52,032 nucleotides of DNA from Thomasclavelia cocleata (lineage in GTDB: Bacteria > Bacillota_I > Bacilli_A > Erysipelotrichales > Coprobacillaceae). Shown here piece by piece: positions 34,646 to 42,336 of the stretch; the stretch's first letter is position 1, and each line of letters begins with the position of its first letter. Where the stretch lies: positions 1 to 52,032 of the forward strand of contig NZ_FOIN01000018.1 of the NCBI RefSeq assembly GCF_900102365.1, in the 5' to 3' direction. Position numbers and translations under genes: made by a program. Below the pieces are notes generated by a model. The model made no database searches. It saw only the letters and a program-made list of their open reading frames with translations, and was not told where the DNA came from.

Positions 34646-35032
34646 ATGAAGATAATTAGATTTATTGTAGTATTAGCAGTAGCATTATCAATATTATTTG
34701 GTAGTTTCTATTTAAAGTTTTTTTCATCAATTTCGAGTAATATCAATGCTTACATAGTACAGATTGGAATTTATAAACAGGAAGAAAATGCAAATGAGAT
34801 GATTAAAAAACTAACAGATTTACAGCAACCTAATTATAGATATCAAAAAGATAATAATTTTGTTGTTATTGCAGGAGTATTTTTAAATGAGGAGGAAGCT
34901 AAAAAAATGGGAAATGTTATTAGTGAAAAAGGAATTACTTGTGTAGTTAAACAAGTTAATTTTACTAGTGATTTTAAAGAAGTTATTGAACAACAAAACT
35001 ATGAAGCAATTATCAAAGAGTTAAGTTCATGA
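34646..35032 (+). CDS. SPOR-domain membrane protein (SpoIIB-like)
   Basis: 128 residues: one N-terminal membrane helix (about 3-22) and a SPOR-type domain (about 33-110, YIVQIGIYKQEENANEMIKKL … FVVIAGVFLNEEEAKKMGN). SPOR domains bind denuded peptidoglycan glycan strands at septa. In Bacillus the SPOR protein SpoIIB, needed for engulfment-related septal dissolution, sits just upstream of maf-radC; here a SPOR protein sits just upstream of radC, so I infer a SpoIIB counterpart, much shorter than Bacillus SpoIIB. GGAGG precedes the ATG. The last four bases overlap the radC start. Confidence 0.75.
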   Translation: MKIIRFIVVLAVALSILFGSFYLKFFSSISSNINAYIVQIGIYKQEENANEMIKKLTDLQQPNYRYQKDNNFVVIAGVFLNEEEAKKMGNVISEKGITCVVKQVNFTSDFKEVIEQQNYEAIIKELSS

Positions 35033-35706
35033 AGATAAAAAATTATCCTCAAGAAGAACGACCACGTGAAAAAGCATATCATTATGGGATAGAAAGTTTA
35101 AATAATGTAGAGCTTTTAGCTTTGATTTTAAGAACAGGCAGTAGACAGGAATCAGTATTAGAATTAGCACAACGGGTAATTAATGAGGTTGGAGGTTTAA
35201 ATTATTTAAAAGATATTACTTATCACCAGCTTGTTTCAATTAATGGGATAAAAAAAGCTAAAGCGATAGAAATATTAGCAGTAATTGAACTTACAAAAAG
35301 ATTAAAAAATACCCAAATGACAATGCCTGTTATTAAAGAACCTAAAGATGGTTATGTGTTAGTTAAAGATAAATTAATGTTTGAACAACAAGAACGTGTA
35401 ATTGTTCTTTGTCTAAATTCAAGATTAGAAGTGATGAAAGAAAAAACTGTATTTATAGGTAGTAATAATATCTCTATTATTAGTGGGAGGGAATTATTTA
35501 AAGAAGCTTTGATTTGTGGTAGTAGTCGAATCATGGTTATTCATAATCATCCTTCTGGTAATCCTGAGCCTTCACTTCAGGATATTGAAACAACTGAGCG
35601 ATTATATAAAATGGCTGATGAATTAGAGATAGAAGTAGTTGATCATTTGATTATTGGAAGAAATAAATTTTATAGTTTTGCATCAAAAGAGATTTTTGAG
35701 GTCTAA
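35029..35706 (+). CDS. radC: RadC family JAB/MPN-domain protein
   Basis: 225 residues: an N-terminal helix-hairpin-helix region (about 20-85, LALILRTGSRQESVLELAQR; VSINGIKKAKAIEI) and a C-terminal JAMM metalloprotease-like domain with HNHPSGNPEPSLQD, the HxH-x7-S-x2-D zinc motif. The name comes from an old repair assignment that has not held up; the molecular role is uncertain. It overlaps the SPOR gene. Bacillus has maf before it and mreB after it; both are missing here. Confidence 0.92.
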   Translation: MKIKNYPQEERPREKAYHYGIESLNNVELLALILRTGSRQESVLELAQRVINEVGGLNYLKDITYHQLVSINGIKKAKAIEILAVIELTKRLKNTQMTMPVIKEPKDGYVLVKDKLMFEQQERVIVLCLNSRLEVMKEKTVFIGSNNISIISGRELFKEALICGSSRIMVIHNHPSGNPEPSLQDIETTERLYKMADELEIEVVDHLIIGRNKFYSFASKEIFEV

Positions 35707-35712
35707 AGTTAA

Positions 35713-35741
35713 TTGATTATTTTATATTAATGCCTTATAAT
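35713..35741 (+). promoter_or_regulatory. Promoter of mreC-mreD-minC-minD
   Basis: TTGATT (35713-35718), 17-base spacer, TATAAT (35736-35741). Confidence 0.75.
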
Positions 35742-35765
35742 GAAGTGGACGTGTGAGGTGATAAT

Positions 35766-36620
35766 TTGAATAATCGAAAGAAACAACGAAATAGAAGAAT
35801 TATTTTGATAATTACGGTTGCCATTATTGTTTTTTCAAGTATTTCCTTAATATTTTCTAGAACACAGTGGGGAATTGAAAGAATGATTAGTGATTCAATA
35901 GCCGTGGTAGAGTATTATGTAATAAAAAAACCAATCGAATTTGTGAGTAATTTGTTTAATGAGTATAATGAATTAAAAGATGTATATAATGAAAACAAGA
36001 TCTTGAGAGCTAAGTTAGCAGCATATGCAAGTGTAGAGGTTAATACTGATGTATTATCTAATGAAATTGAAGATTTGAAAAAGATTACAAAACTTGATCA
36101 TTTACCTACTGAATATAATGTAAAAACTGCTACAGTAATTGCTCGAGATGCTGGTAGCTGGACTAATGAAATAACTATTGATTTAGGAAGTATGGCAGGA
36201 GTAAGTAAGGATATGGTTGTTGTTGCTTCTAAAGGAATGGTGGGGAAAGTAACATCAGTTACTGAAGTTAGTGCTACTGTTCAATTATTAACAACTGAAA
36301 AACCAATATCTGATTTACCTGTTCAAATTATAAATGGTGATCAAAATATTTATGGTTTATTAAAACGTTATGATGTTGAAAGTAAATGTTATGAAGTTAC
36401 ATTGTTAAGCAATATTGATAAATTAGAGGATAATGCTAAAGTTATTACTTCTGGATTAGGTGGTGATCAAAAAGCACCAAAAGGAATATATATTGGTACT
36501 TTTGAGGGTCTTGATTCTTCTAGAGATGGAACAACAAAAACACTTAAGGTTAAGCCAGCAGAGGATTTTAGTGATTTAAGTTATGTATCAGTAGTGTTTA
36601 GAGGAAATGTTGATGAATAA
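35766..36620 (+). CDS. mreC: Rod-shape-determining protein MreC
   Basis: 284 residues: a short cytoplasmic start, membrane helix (about 11-29), coiled coil (about 60-100, YNELKDVYNENKILRAKL), then the beta-rich MreC domain (about 115-284; TVIARDAGSWTNEITIDLGS, GMVGKVTSV). It scaffolds lateral wall synthesis. The start is TTG at 35766 behind AGGTGAT (35756-35762); no ATG fits. mreB, normally just upstream, is not here and must be elsewhere or absent. Confidence 0.93.
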   Translation: MNNRKKQRNRRIILIITVAIIVFSSISLIFSRTQWGIERMISDSIAVVEYYVIKKPIEFVSNLFNEYNELKDVYNENKILRAKLAAYASVEVNTDVLSNEIEDLKKITKLDHLPTEYNVKTATVIARDAGSWTNEITIDLGSMAGVSKDMVVVASKGMVGKVTSVTEVSATVQLLTTEKPISDLPVQIINGDQNIYGLLKRYDVESKCYEVTLLSNIDKLEDNAKVITSGLGGDQKAPKGIYIGTFEGLDSSRDGTTKTLKVKPAEDFSDLSYVSVVFRGNVDE

Positions 36621-37146
36621 GAAATTATATCGATATTATTTAGTAATGGCTTTAAGTTTTATGGTTGATAGTGTAATTAATTATTATATTCCATTTAATT
36701 TTGATAAATCTGGGATCACAATTATTCCTTGTATTGGTTTGATGATGTTTACATTATTAAATAATACGATTGGTGATGAGCATCGTTATATTTTTGCAAC
36801 AGTTACTGGATTGTATTATGCAGTTGTTTATGCTAATAGTTTATTAATTTATGTTTTATTATATTGTTTATATGCTTTTTTAGGTAAAAGATATACAAAA
36901 TTAGCAACTTTTACCCTTTTAGAAATGTTTATAACTGTAATTGTGACAATAATCGTGCAAGAGATTGTGTTATATTGGTTAGTGTGGATAACTAATATAA
37001 CACAGCTTTCAATTGCAACCTTTGTGGTAAATCGTTTATTACCGACAGTAGTAGTCAATATGTTTTTGATTGCTCCGATATATTTTATCCATAAGAAATT
37101 AGGATTCGAGGGAAAAGTCAATGCATATCAAAGTAAAAGGGGTTAG
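36613..37146 (+). CDS. mreD: Rod-shape-determining protein MreD
   Basis: 177 residues, five to six membrane helices, little else. The MreD identity rests on length, topology and position between mreC and minC; the sequence is weakly conserved, as usual for MreD. ATG 36613 is chosen because GAGGA at 36601-36605 then has 7-base spacing; ATG 36607 would have one. It overlaps mreC by 8 bases and minC by 26. Confidence 0.82.
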   Translation: MNKKLYRYYLVMALSFMVDSVINYYIPFNFDKSGITIIPCIGLMMFTLLNNTIGDEHRYIFATVTGLYYAVVYANSLLIYVLLYCLYAFLGKRYTKLATFTLLEMFITVIVTIIVQEIVLYWLVWITNITQLSIATFVVNRLLPTVVVNMFLIAPIYFIHKKLGFEGKVNAYQSKRG

Positions 37147-37696
37147 TGGTCATCTAGTTTTTGTTTTTGATGATAGTCAAGAATTTAATAGTTTAATGAG
37201 TGAGTTAGAAAGCCTTTTAGAGTCTCCGTTACTTAAAAGTGATGGTTATTTTCCAAGGGCTTTTTTTGACTTTAAAAGTCGAATTTTGAGTGTTCATGAA
37301 CTGTCAAAATTATTAGAGTTATTATTTGAAAAACAAGTTTTATTATTTGATGGCATTAATATGGTAAAAAAAGAACAAAAAAATGATATTAAAGTAATTA
37401 AAAAGACAATTCATTCAGGTGAAGTATTAGAAATAAATCAAGATACATTAATAATTGGGCAGATAAACCCAGGGGCAATCGTACGCTTTAGTGGAAAATT
37501 ATATGTAATGGGTCGTGTAAGTGGTTTTATTGAAGGTGTTAATGCAAAATCAAGAATTAGTGGTCAGTGTTTTAAAAATGCTCATATTAGAATTAATGGA
37601 GTTTCTCGACAAAGTTATACAAGTTCTGAGCTTACGATGCTTTATTATAAAGACAATGAAATATTCTTAGATAAGGGGGACATGATTTATGTCTAG
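37121..37696 (+). CDS. minC: Septum-site-determining protein MinC
   Basis: 191 residues. The C-terminal beta-helix (about 85-190) carries IGQINPGAIVRFSGKLYVMGRV in two typical blocks (IGQINPGAIV and GKLYVMGRVSGF). The N-terminal FtsZ-inhibiting domain is present but short and divergent. With MinD it blocks division away from midcell, and in Bacillus also affects polar septation. It overlaps mreD and minD, so the four genes form one operon. Confidence 0.9.
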   Translation: MHIKVKGVSGHLVFVFDDSQEFNSLMSELESLLESPLLKSDGYFPRAFFDFKSRILSVHELSKLLELLFEKQVLLFDGINMVKKEQKNDIKVIKKTIHSGEVLEINQDTLIIGQINPGAIVRFSGKLYVMGRVSGFIEGVNAKSRISGQCFKNAHIRINGVSRQSYTSSELTMLYYKDNEIFLDKGDMIYV

Positions 37697-38468
37697 AGTT
37701 ATTGTAGTTACTTCTGGTAAAGGCGGGGTAGGTAAAAGCAGTATAAGTGTTAATTTGGCTAGTGCCCTAGCTTTTTCTAAGTTTAAGGTTTGTTTGATTG
37801 ATGGCGATTTTGGTCTTAAAAATCTTGATGTCATGATGGGTTTAGAAAACAGAGTTGTTTATGATTTGAATGATGTTGTTGAGGGTCGTTGTACGATTGA
37901 ACAAGTATTGGTAAAAGATAAAAGAATAGCTGGTTTAAGTTTATTACCTTCTTGTAAGTCATTATCATTTGAAAATTTAGATACTGAAATAATGAATTCT
38001 TTAATAGAAAGATTAAACAAAGATTTTGATTTTATTATAGTAGATAGTCCAGCAGGAGTGGAAAAGGGATTTGAATACTCTGCTTCATTAGCTGATGAAG
38101 CAATAGTAGTAGTGAATCTTGATGTTTCATCTTTACGTGATGCTGATCGTGTAGTGGGATTATTGATGAAAAAAGGAATTAATACAATTAATATGATTAT
38201 TAATAAGGTAAATGTTGATGATATCGAAAGTTCTCGTTCACTAACAATCAATGATGCTAAAGAGATATTATCATTGCCATTACTTGGAATTGTATATGAT
38301 AGTCATGATATGATAGAGGCTAATAATCGTGGTGTACCAATCTTTTTGAATGAACATCATTTATTACATAATTGTTTTATTAATATTTCTAAACGTTTAT
38401 TAGGACATCAGGTACCATATTTAAAATATAAAAAGAAGAGTTTAATTCGTCGATTTTTTTATTCATAA
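37689..38468 (+). CDS. minD: Septum-site-determining ATPase MinD
   Basis: 259 residues. Deviant Walker A SGKGGVGKSS (about 9-18) with the signature lysine, LIDGDFGLKNLDVMMGLE (about 37-54) and IIVDSPAGVEKGF (about 117-129). The C-terminus LKYKKKSLIRRFFYS is a basic amphipathic helix fit for membrane targeting. ATP-dependent membrane binding recruits MinC. minE is absent, as in Bacillus-type systems, which use DivIVA instead. Confidence 0.96.
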   Translation: MSRVIVVTSGKGGVGKSSISVNLASALAFSKFKVCLIDGDFGLKNLDVMMGLENRVVYDLNDVVEGRCTIEQVLVKDKRIAGLSLLPSCKSLSFENLDTEIMNSLIERLNKDFDFIIVDSPAGVEKGFEYSASLADEAIVVVNLDVSSLRDADRVVGLLMKKGINTINMIINKVNVDDIESSRSLTINDAKEILSLPLLGIVYDSHDMIEANNRGVPIFLNEHHLLHNCFINISKRLLGHQVPYLKYKKKSLIRRFFYS

Positions 38469-38493
38469 ATCAAGTCTTTAATTTAATTGGTTT

Positions 38494-38501
38494 CATATAA
38501 T
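38494..38501 (+). promoter_or_regulatory. Candidate -10 element of spoIVFA
   Basis: CATATAAT matches the sigma-E -10 (CATACAAT) at 7 of 8 positions but also contains TATAAT, so it could serve sigma-A. No good -35 for either is visible. AGGTGAT follows after 5 bases. Confidence 0.4.
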
Positions 38502-38516
38502 GAATTAGGTGATATG

Positions 38517-39092
38517 ATGAATGATCTTGATGATGTAAGAAAAAGAATGCAAAAAAGGCGTCAAATTAAACAACCATTGAATGATGATAATTTTAAATGT
38601 TTTTATAATTTTATGGTTAAGTTTATGGTTGTGATTTTAGTAGTTTTAGTTTCAGTGTCATATGTTAAATTAAACCCAGGTTCAAATTTAAAAAAAATGA
38701 TTTTAAATGATGCTAATTATAAGATGGTTACAAGCTGGATATCAGATACACTATTTTCTTTTCTGCCTTCTGATGATGTGAGTGTGTCAAGTGAAATTAG
38801 TTATCAGCATGTAGAAGATGATTATTATAAAAATAATAGTAATGAAGTTTTAAGTATAGAAGCTGGTCGTGTTATTGAAACAGGAACAGATGAGAGTTTA
38901 GGTGGTTATGTAGTTATTTTAGGTAAAAATAATGTATCAATTACTTATAGTGAAATTAATAATGTGATGGTGGCATTATATGATGAGGTTGATCAAGGGA
39001 TGGTACTAGGAAGTTATGATAAAAAGTTTATTTTACAATTTGAGCATCTTGGTAAAGAGATAAGTTATGAAGAGTATCAAAGGATGGAATAA
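38517..39092 (+). CDS. spoIVFA: SpoIVFA-like regulator of the SpoIVFB protease
   Basis: 191 residues: basic N-terminus (VRKRMQKRRQIK), one membrane helix (about 38-55, FMVVILVVLVSVSYVKL), and an extracytoplasmic domain ending in a degenerate LytM/M23 fold (about 115-185; IEAGRVIETGTDESLGGYVVIL and VALYDEVDQGMVLG as short blocks). SpoIVFA holds the intramembrane protease SpoIVFB inactive until a forespore signal arrives. ATG 38517 is used because AGGTGAT ends at 38513. It overlaps spoIVFB by 26 bases. The sequence is divergent; position next to a clear spoIVFB carries much of the weight. Confidence 0.78.
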   Translation: MNDLDDVRKRMQKRRQIKQPLNDDNFKCFYNFMVKFMVVILVVLVSVSYVKLNPGSNLKKMILNDANYKMVTSWISDTLFSFLPSDDVSVSSEISYQHVEDDYYKNNSNEVLSIEAGRVIETGTDESLGGYVVILGKNNVSITYSEINNVMVALYDEVDQGMVLGSYDKKFILQFEHLGKEISYEEYQRME

Positions 39093-39810
39093 TTGGTATA
39101 TCCATCCTTTTACTTTGATTTATCTTTTAATTAGTGTCTTAAATGATAATTTTTTTAATTATATTAGTGCACTGATTATTGTTTGTGTTCATGAGTATGG
39201 TCATTATTATTTTGCTAAAAAGTTTGATTTTGAAATTGATAAAGTTGAGATCTTTCCTTTTGGTGCTTTTTTAAGTGTAAATGATTATGGGGTTCATCAT
39301 ATATGTGAAGAATTAATTATGGTGATGGCAGGTTTAGCAGTTCATTTACCTATTTATTTTATTATTGAAATATTTATTGGAAGTCAATATTTATTAGAGG
39401 TAAATCGTTTAGTCTTTATTTTTAATCTTTTACCAATTTATCCACTAGATGGCTCTAAAATGTTATTGCTTTTATTATCATTGGTTAAAGATTATTATCA
39501 AGCAATTAAACTGCAAATAAAAATATCATTATTATCCTTATCGGTATTGATTGTATTATATAATGAAATTGGATATTTACTTGTATATTTTTATTTATTA
39601 TATGCAAATTATGAATATATAAAAGAATTTCGGTATATGATCATTCGCCTTTATTTAAATCGATTCCAACAAAATAAATATAAACTTTATAAAATAAATC
39701 GCAAGTACAGTTTTTATCGACCTTATAATAATATTTATATAATAAATGGCAAAACATACCAAGAAGAGCAGGTTCTACATTTTTTAATAAAAAAACTTAA
39801 AACTGATTGA
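39067..39810 (+). CDS. spoIVFB: SpoIVFB-like intramembrane metalloprotease
   Basis: 247 residues, S2P family. Zinc motif H42-E-Y-G-H46 in a membrane helix; the third ligand block NLLPIYPLDGSK has Asp128. About six membrane helices precede a C-terminal region (about 190-247) that in Bacillus is an ATP-binding CBS domain; here it is short and basic. The enzyme cleaves pro-sigma-K in the mother cell, so a proSigK should exist elsewhere. It overlaps spoIVFA and lacks a clear ribosome binding site, consistent with coupling. The L21-operon promoter overlaps its stop codon. Confidence 0.88.
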   Translation: MKSIKGWNNWYIHPFTLIYLLISVLNDNFFNYISALIIVCVHEYGHYYFAKKFDFEIDKVEIFPFGAFLSVNDYGVHHICEELIMVMAGLAVHLPIYFIIEIFIGSQYLLEVNRLVFIFNLLPIYPLDGSKMLLLLLSLVKDYYQAIKLQIKISLLSLSVLIVLYNEIGYLLVYFYLLYANYEYIKEFRYMIIRLYLNRFQQNKYKLYKINRKYSFYRPYNNIYIINGKTYQEEQVLHFLIKKLKTD

Positions 39811-39835
39811 CTTTATTGGATAAATTTAATATAAT
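39807..39835 (+). promoter_or_regulatory. Promoter of rplU-prp-rpmA
   Basis: TTGACT (39807-39812), 17-base spacer, TATAAT (39830-39835). Near-consensus, as expected for ribosomal protein genes. Confidence 0.85.
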
Positions 39836-39841
39836 CACTAA

Positions 39842-39934
39842 TGTTGTAGACCTCTAGCTACAACCGCACATAAGAGGTATTAAAGCAATGCTGCCTTGGT
39901 TGGCGAGTCTTAGAATATTAATAGGAGGTGCGAT
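39842..39934 (+). promoter_or_regulatory. L21 leader RNA with predicted pseudoknot
   Basis: The untranslated leader of rplU. TTGTAG (39844-39849) pairs with CTACAA (39858-39863), and the loop ACCTCT (39850-39855) can pair with AGAGGT (39873-39878), an H-type pseudoknot. CGCAC (39865-39869) can pair with GTGCG (39928-39932), next to the ribosome binding site. Firmicute rplU operons carry a conserved L21 leader, thought to mediate autoregulation; the fit is by position and these pairings. Confidence 0.75.
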
Positions 39935-40243
39935 ATGTACGCAATTATTGAAACAGGTGGAAAACAAATTAAAGTTGAAGCTGGTGATACTATTTTTGTA
40001 GAAAAATTAGATGTTGAAGCAGGAGAAAAAGTGGTTTTTGATAAAGTATTATTAATAGGAGATAAAACTACTAAATTAGGTACTCCTTATGTTGAAGGGG
40101 CTACTGTAGATGCTACTGTTGAAAAACATGGTAAAGAAAAGAAAGTTGTTATTTATAAATATAATGCTAAAAAACATTACCACAAAAAACAAGGGCATAG
40201 ACAACCATATACAAAATTAGTAATTAATGCTATCAATGGATAA
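39935..40243 (+). CDS. rplU: 50S ribosomal protein L21
   Basis: 102 residues, usual length. [18 protein letters not shown] at the start and [20 protein letters not shown] near the end are family signatures. GGAGGTG precedes the ATG. The stop overlaps the next start (ATGGATAATG arrangement, one shared base). Confidence 0.98.
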   Translation: MYAIIETGGKQIKVEAGDTIFVEKLDVEAGEKVVFDKVLLIGDKTTKLGTPYVEGATVDATVEKHGKEKKVVIYKYNAKKHYHKKQGHRQPYTKLVINAING

Positions 40244-40566
40244 TGATTAATGTATTAATTAAAAAAAAACAAAATCATATTATTAATCTCAAAATAACTG
40301 GACATGCTGGTAGTGATGTATATGGTAAAGACTTAGTCTGTGCTGGAGTATCTACTGCTGGAGTTGGGGTATTGAATATGTTATCTAAAAAAGGCTTTTT
40401 AGATAAGAGTATTGGAACAATTGAGATTGATGAAGGATATATAAATATAGTTGTTAATCAAGTAGATGAAGTTTGTCAAGTGGTGCTAGAGACACTTGAA
40501 GTAACTTTAGATACGATGGTTGAAAACTATGGTCAATTTATTAAGATATCTAAAATGGAGGTGTAA
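40243..40566 (+). CDS. prp: Prp (YsxB) cysteine protease that processes L27
   Basis: 107 residues with the catalytic pair His21 (ITGHAG) and Cys33 (YGKDLVCAGVS). In Staphylococcus Prp removes the N-terminal extension of L27, an essential step. Its substrate is the next gene, whose product carries the matching extension. Start overlaps the rplU stop by one base. Confidence 0.94.
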   Translation: MINVLIKKKQNHIINLKITGHAGSDVYGKDLVCAGVSTAGVGVLNMLSKKGFLDKSIGTIEIDEGYINIVVNQVDEVCQVVLETLEVTLDTMVENYGQFIKISKMEV

Positions 40567-40569
40567 CAT

Positions 40570-40854
40570 ATGATGTTCAAATTAGATTTACAATTATTCG
40601 CTTCTAAAAAAGGGGTAGGGTCAACTAAAAATGGTCGTGATTCTAAATCAAAAAGATTAGGAGCTAAATTATCTGACGGGCAATTTTGTACTGCAGGGTC
40701 TATTATTTATAGACAAAGAGGAACTAAAATTCATCCAGGTACTAACGTAGGTAAAGGTGGAGATGATACTTTATTTGCTACTGTTGATGGAGTTGTAAAA
40801 TTCGAAAGACTTGGTAGAGATAGAAAACAAGTTTCAGTTTATCCAGCTGCATAA
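40570..40854 (+). CDS. rpmA: 50S ribosomal protein L27 with Prp-cleaved N-terminal extension
   Basis: 94 residues. The start [15 protein letters not shown] carries the Firmicute extension; by homology with Staphylococcus, cleavage is expected after Phe10, leaving ASKKG, whose N-terminus reaches toward the peptidyl-transferase centre. [15 protein letters not shown] and [14 protein letters not shown] are family blocks. GGAGG precedes ATG 40570 by 8 bases. Confidence 0.97.
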   Translation: MMFKLDLQLFASKKGVGSTKNGRDSKSKRLGAKLSDGQFCTAGSIIYRQRGTKIHPGTNVGKGGDDTLFATVDGVVKFERLGRDRKQVSVYPAA

Positions 40855-40857
40855 TTT

Positions 40858-40880
40858 AATCCCTGAAAAGGGATTTTTTT
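40858..40880 (+). terminator. Terminator of rplU-prp-rpmA
   Basis: AATCCC and GGGATT pair around a 6-base loop, then T's. Confidence 0.85.
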
Positions 40881-40917
40881 GTGTCAACTGGAGAATAATA
40901 AGAAAAGAGGTGGATTT

Positions 40918-42204
40918 ATGCAATTTATTGATAAAGCAAAAATTAGAGTAGAAGCTGGTAAAGGTGGAGATGGAACTGTTGCATTTAGACGAGAGGCTCA
41001 TGTCCCTAAAGGTGGACCAGCTGGTGGTGATGGTGGAAAAGGTGGTAGTGTTATTTTTGAAGCAACAACTTCATTATCAACATTATTGGATTTAAAATAT
41101 AATAGTTTATATAAAGCTCCCGCTGGACAAAATGGAATGGCTAAAAAAATGCATGGTAAAGATGCTATTAATACACTGATTAAAGTACCTGTTGGAACAG
41201 TGATAATCAATGAAGAAACAAATAAGATCATGGCAGATTTAACAGAAGATAAACAGCGTGTGGTAATTGCTAAAGGTGGTCGTGGAGGTCGTGGGAATGC
41301 TCGTTTTGCAACTTCTAGAAATCCTGCACCACAAATTTGTGAACGTGGTGAACCAGGTGAAAAATTCGATTTACAATGCGAATTAAAGTTATTAGCTGAT
41401 GTAGGATTAGTGGGATTTCCTTCAGTTGGTAAATCAACACTACTTTCAGTAGTATCAAGAGCCCGCCCAGAAATAGCTGATTATCATTTTACTACTATTG
41501 TTCCTAATTTAGGGGTTGTTCAGGTAAAGGATGGTCGCAGTTTTGTTATGGCTGATTTACCTGGATTGATAGAAGGTGCTGCTCAAGGTAAAGGGTTAGG
41601 TCATCAGTTTTTAAGACATATTGAACGCTGTCGAGTAATTGTTCATATTATTGATATGGGGGCAGTTGATGGTCGAGATCCTTATGAAGATTATGTAACA
41701 ATAAATAAAGAGTTAAGTGAGTATCAATATCGTTTATTGGAACGTCCACAAATTGTTGTTGCTAATAAAATGGATGAAGAAGGGGCTGAGGAAAATCTTG
41801 CTCGTTTTAAAGAATTAGCTGGTGAGGATGTTAAGGTTTTTCCAATTAGTGCTATTATCCATGATGGTGTTGATCAGGTTTTATATGCAATTGCTGATAC
41901 TTTAGCAGCTGCTCCAGTATTTACATTGGAGGAAGATAATGAACAAAATACTGTTCTTTATACAATGGAGGATGAAGAAGAAAAACCATTTGAATTACAT
42001 AATTTAGGTAATGGAAACTGGAAAATTACTGGTAAACGGATTGAGAGAATGGTTGCTATGACTTCGTTAGTTAGTGATGATTCATTAAAGCGTTTATTAA
42101 TCAAGCTAAGAAATATGGGGGTTGATGAAGCTTTAAGAGATGCTGGGGCTAAAGATGGAGATAATGTAACAATTGCTGATTTTGAATTTGATTATTTTGA
42201 ATAA
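40918..42204 (+). CDS. obg: GTPase Obg/CgtA
   Basis: 428 residues in three domains: the glycine-rich Obg fold (about 1-158, GKGGDGTVAFRREAHVPKGG as the start of it), the G domain (about 159-330; GFPSVGKSTL, DLPGLIEGA, NKMDEE), and the C-terminal OCT domain (about 345-428). It acts in ribosome assembly and stress response, and in Bacillus is needed for sporulation initiation. ATG 40918 follows AGAGGTGG; the frame open from 40879 starts in the terminator and is rejected. spo0B, which precedes obg in Bacillus, is absent. Confidence 0.97.
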   Translation: MQFIDKAKIRVEAGKGGDGTVAFRREAHVPKGGPAGGDGGKGGSVIFEATTSLSTLLDLKYNSLYKAPAGQNGMAKKMHGKDAINTLIKVPVGTVIINEETNKIMADLTEDKQRVVIAKGGRGGRGNARFATSRNPAPQICERGEPGEKFDLQCELKLLADVGLVGFPSVGKSTLLSVVSRARPEIADYHFTTIVPNLGVVQVKDGRSFVMADLPGLIEGAAQGKGLGHQFLRHIERCRVIVHIIDMGAVDGRDPYEDYVTINKELSEYQYRLLERPQIVVANKMDEEGAEENLARFKELAGEDVKVFPISAIIHDGVDQVLYAIADTLAAAPVFTLEEDNEQNTVLYTMEDEEEKPFELHNLGNGNWKITGKRIERMVAMTSLVSDDSLKRLLIKLRNMGVDEALRDAGAKDGDNVTIADFEFDYFE

Positions 42205-42214
42205 TTAAAATAAT

Positions 42215-42256
42215 GCTGGATAAAATAACTTAAAATTATTTTGTTCAGCTTTTTTA
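42215..42256 (+). terminator. Terminator of obg
   Basis: A 14-bp stem (42215-42228 with 42236-42249, two G-T pairs) and 7-base loop, followed by T's. Confidence 0.9.
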
Positions 42257-42336
42257 TTGCGAATCAAAAAAGTAAGAAAAATAAAAGAAGTGTTTTAGAT
42301 ATAAAGGTGGTATAATGATATGGAAAGGGTGATCGT

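Noticed and set aside
37859-38251. 130-codon minus-strand frame within minD
   Set aside because: Antisense to conserved minD motifs; no ribosome binding site.
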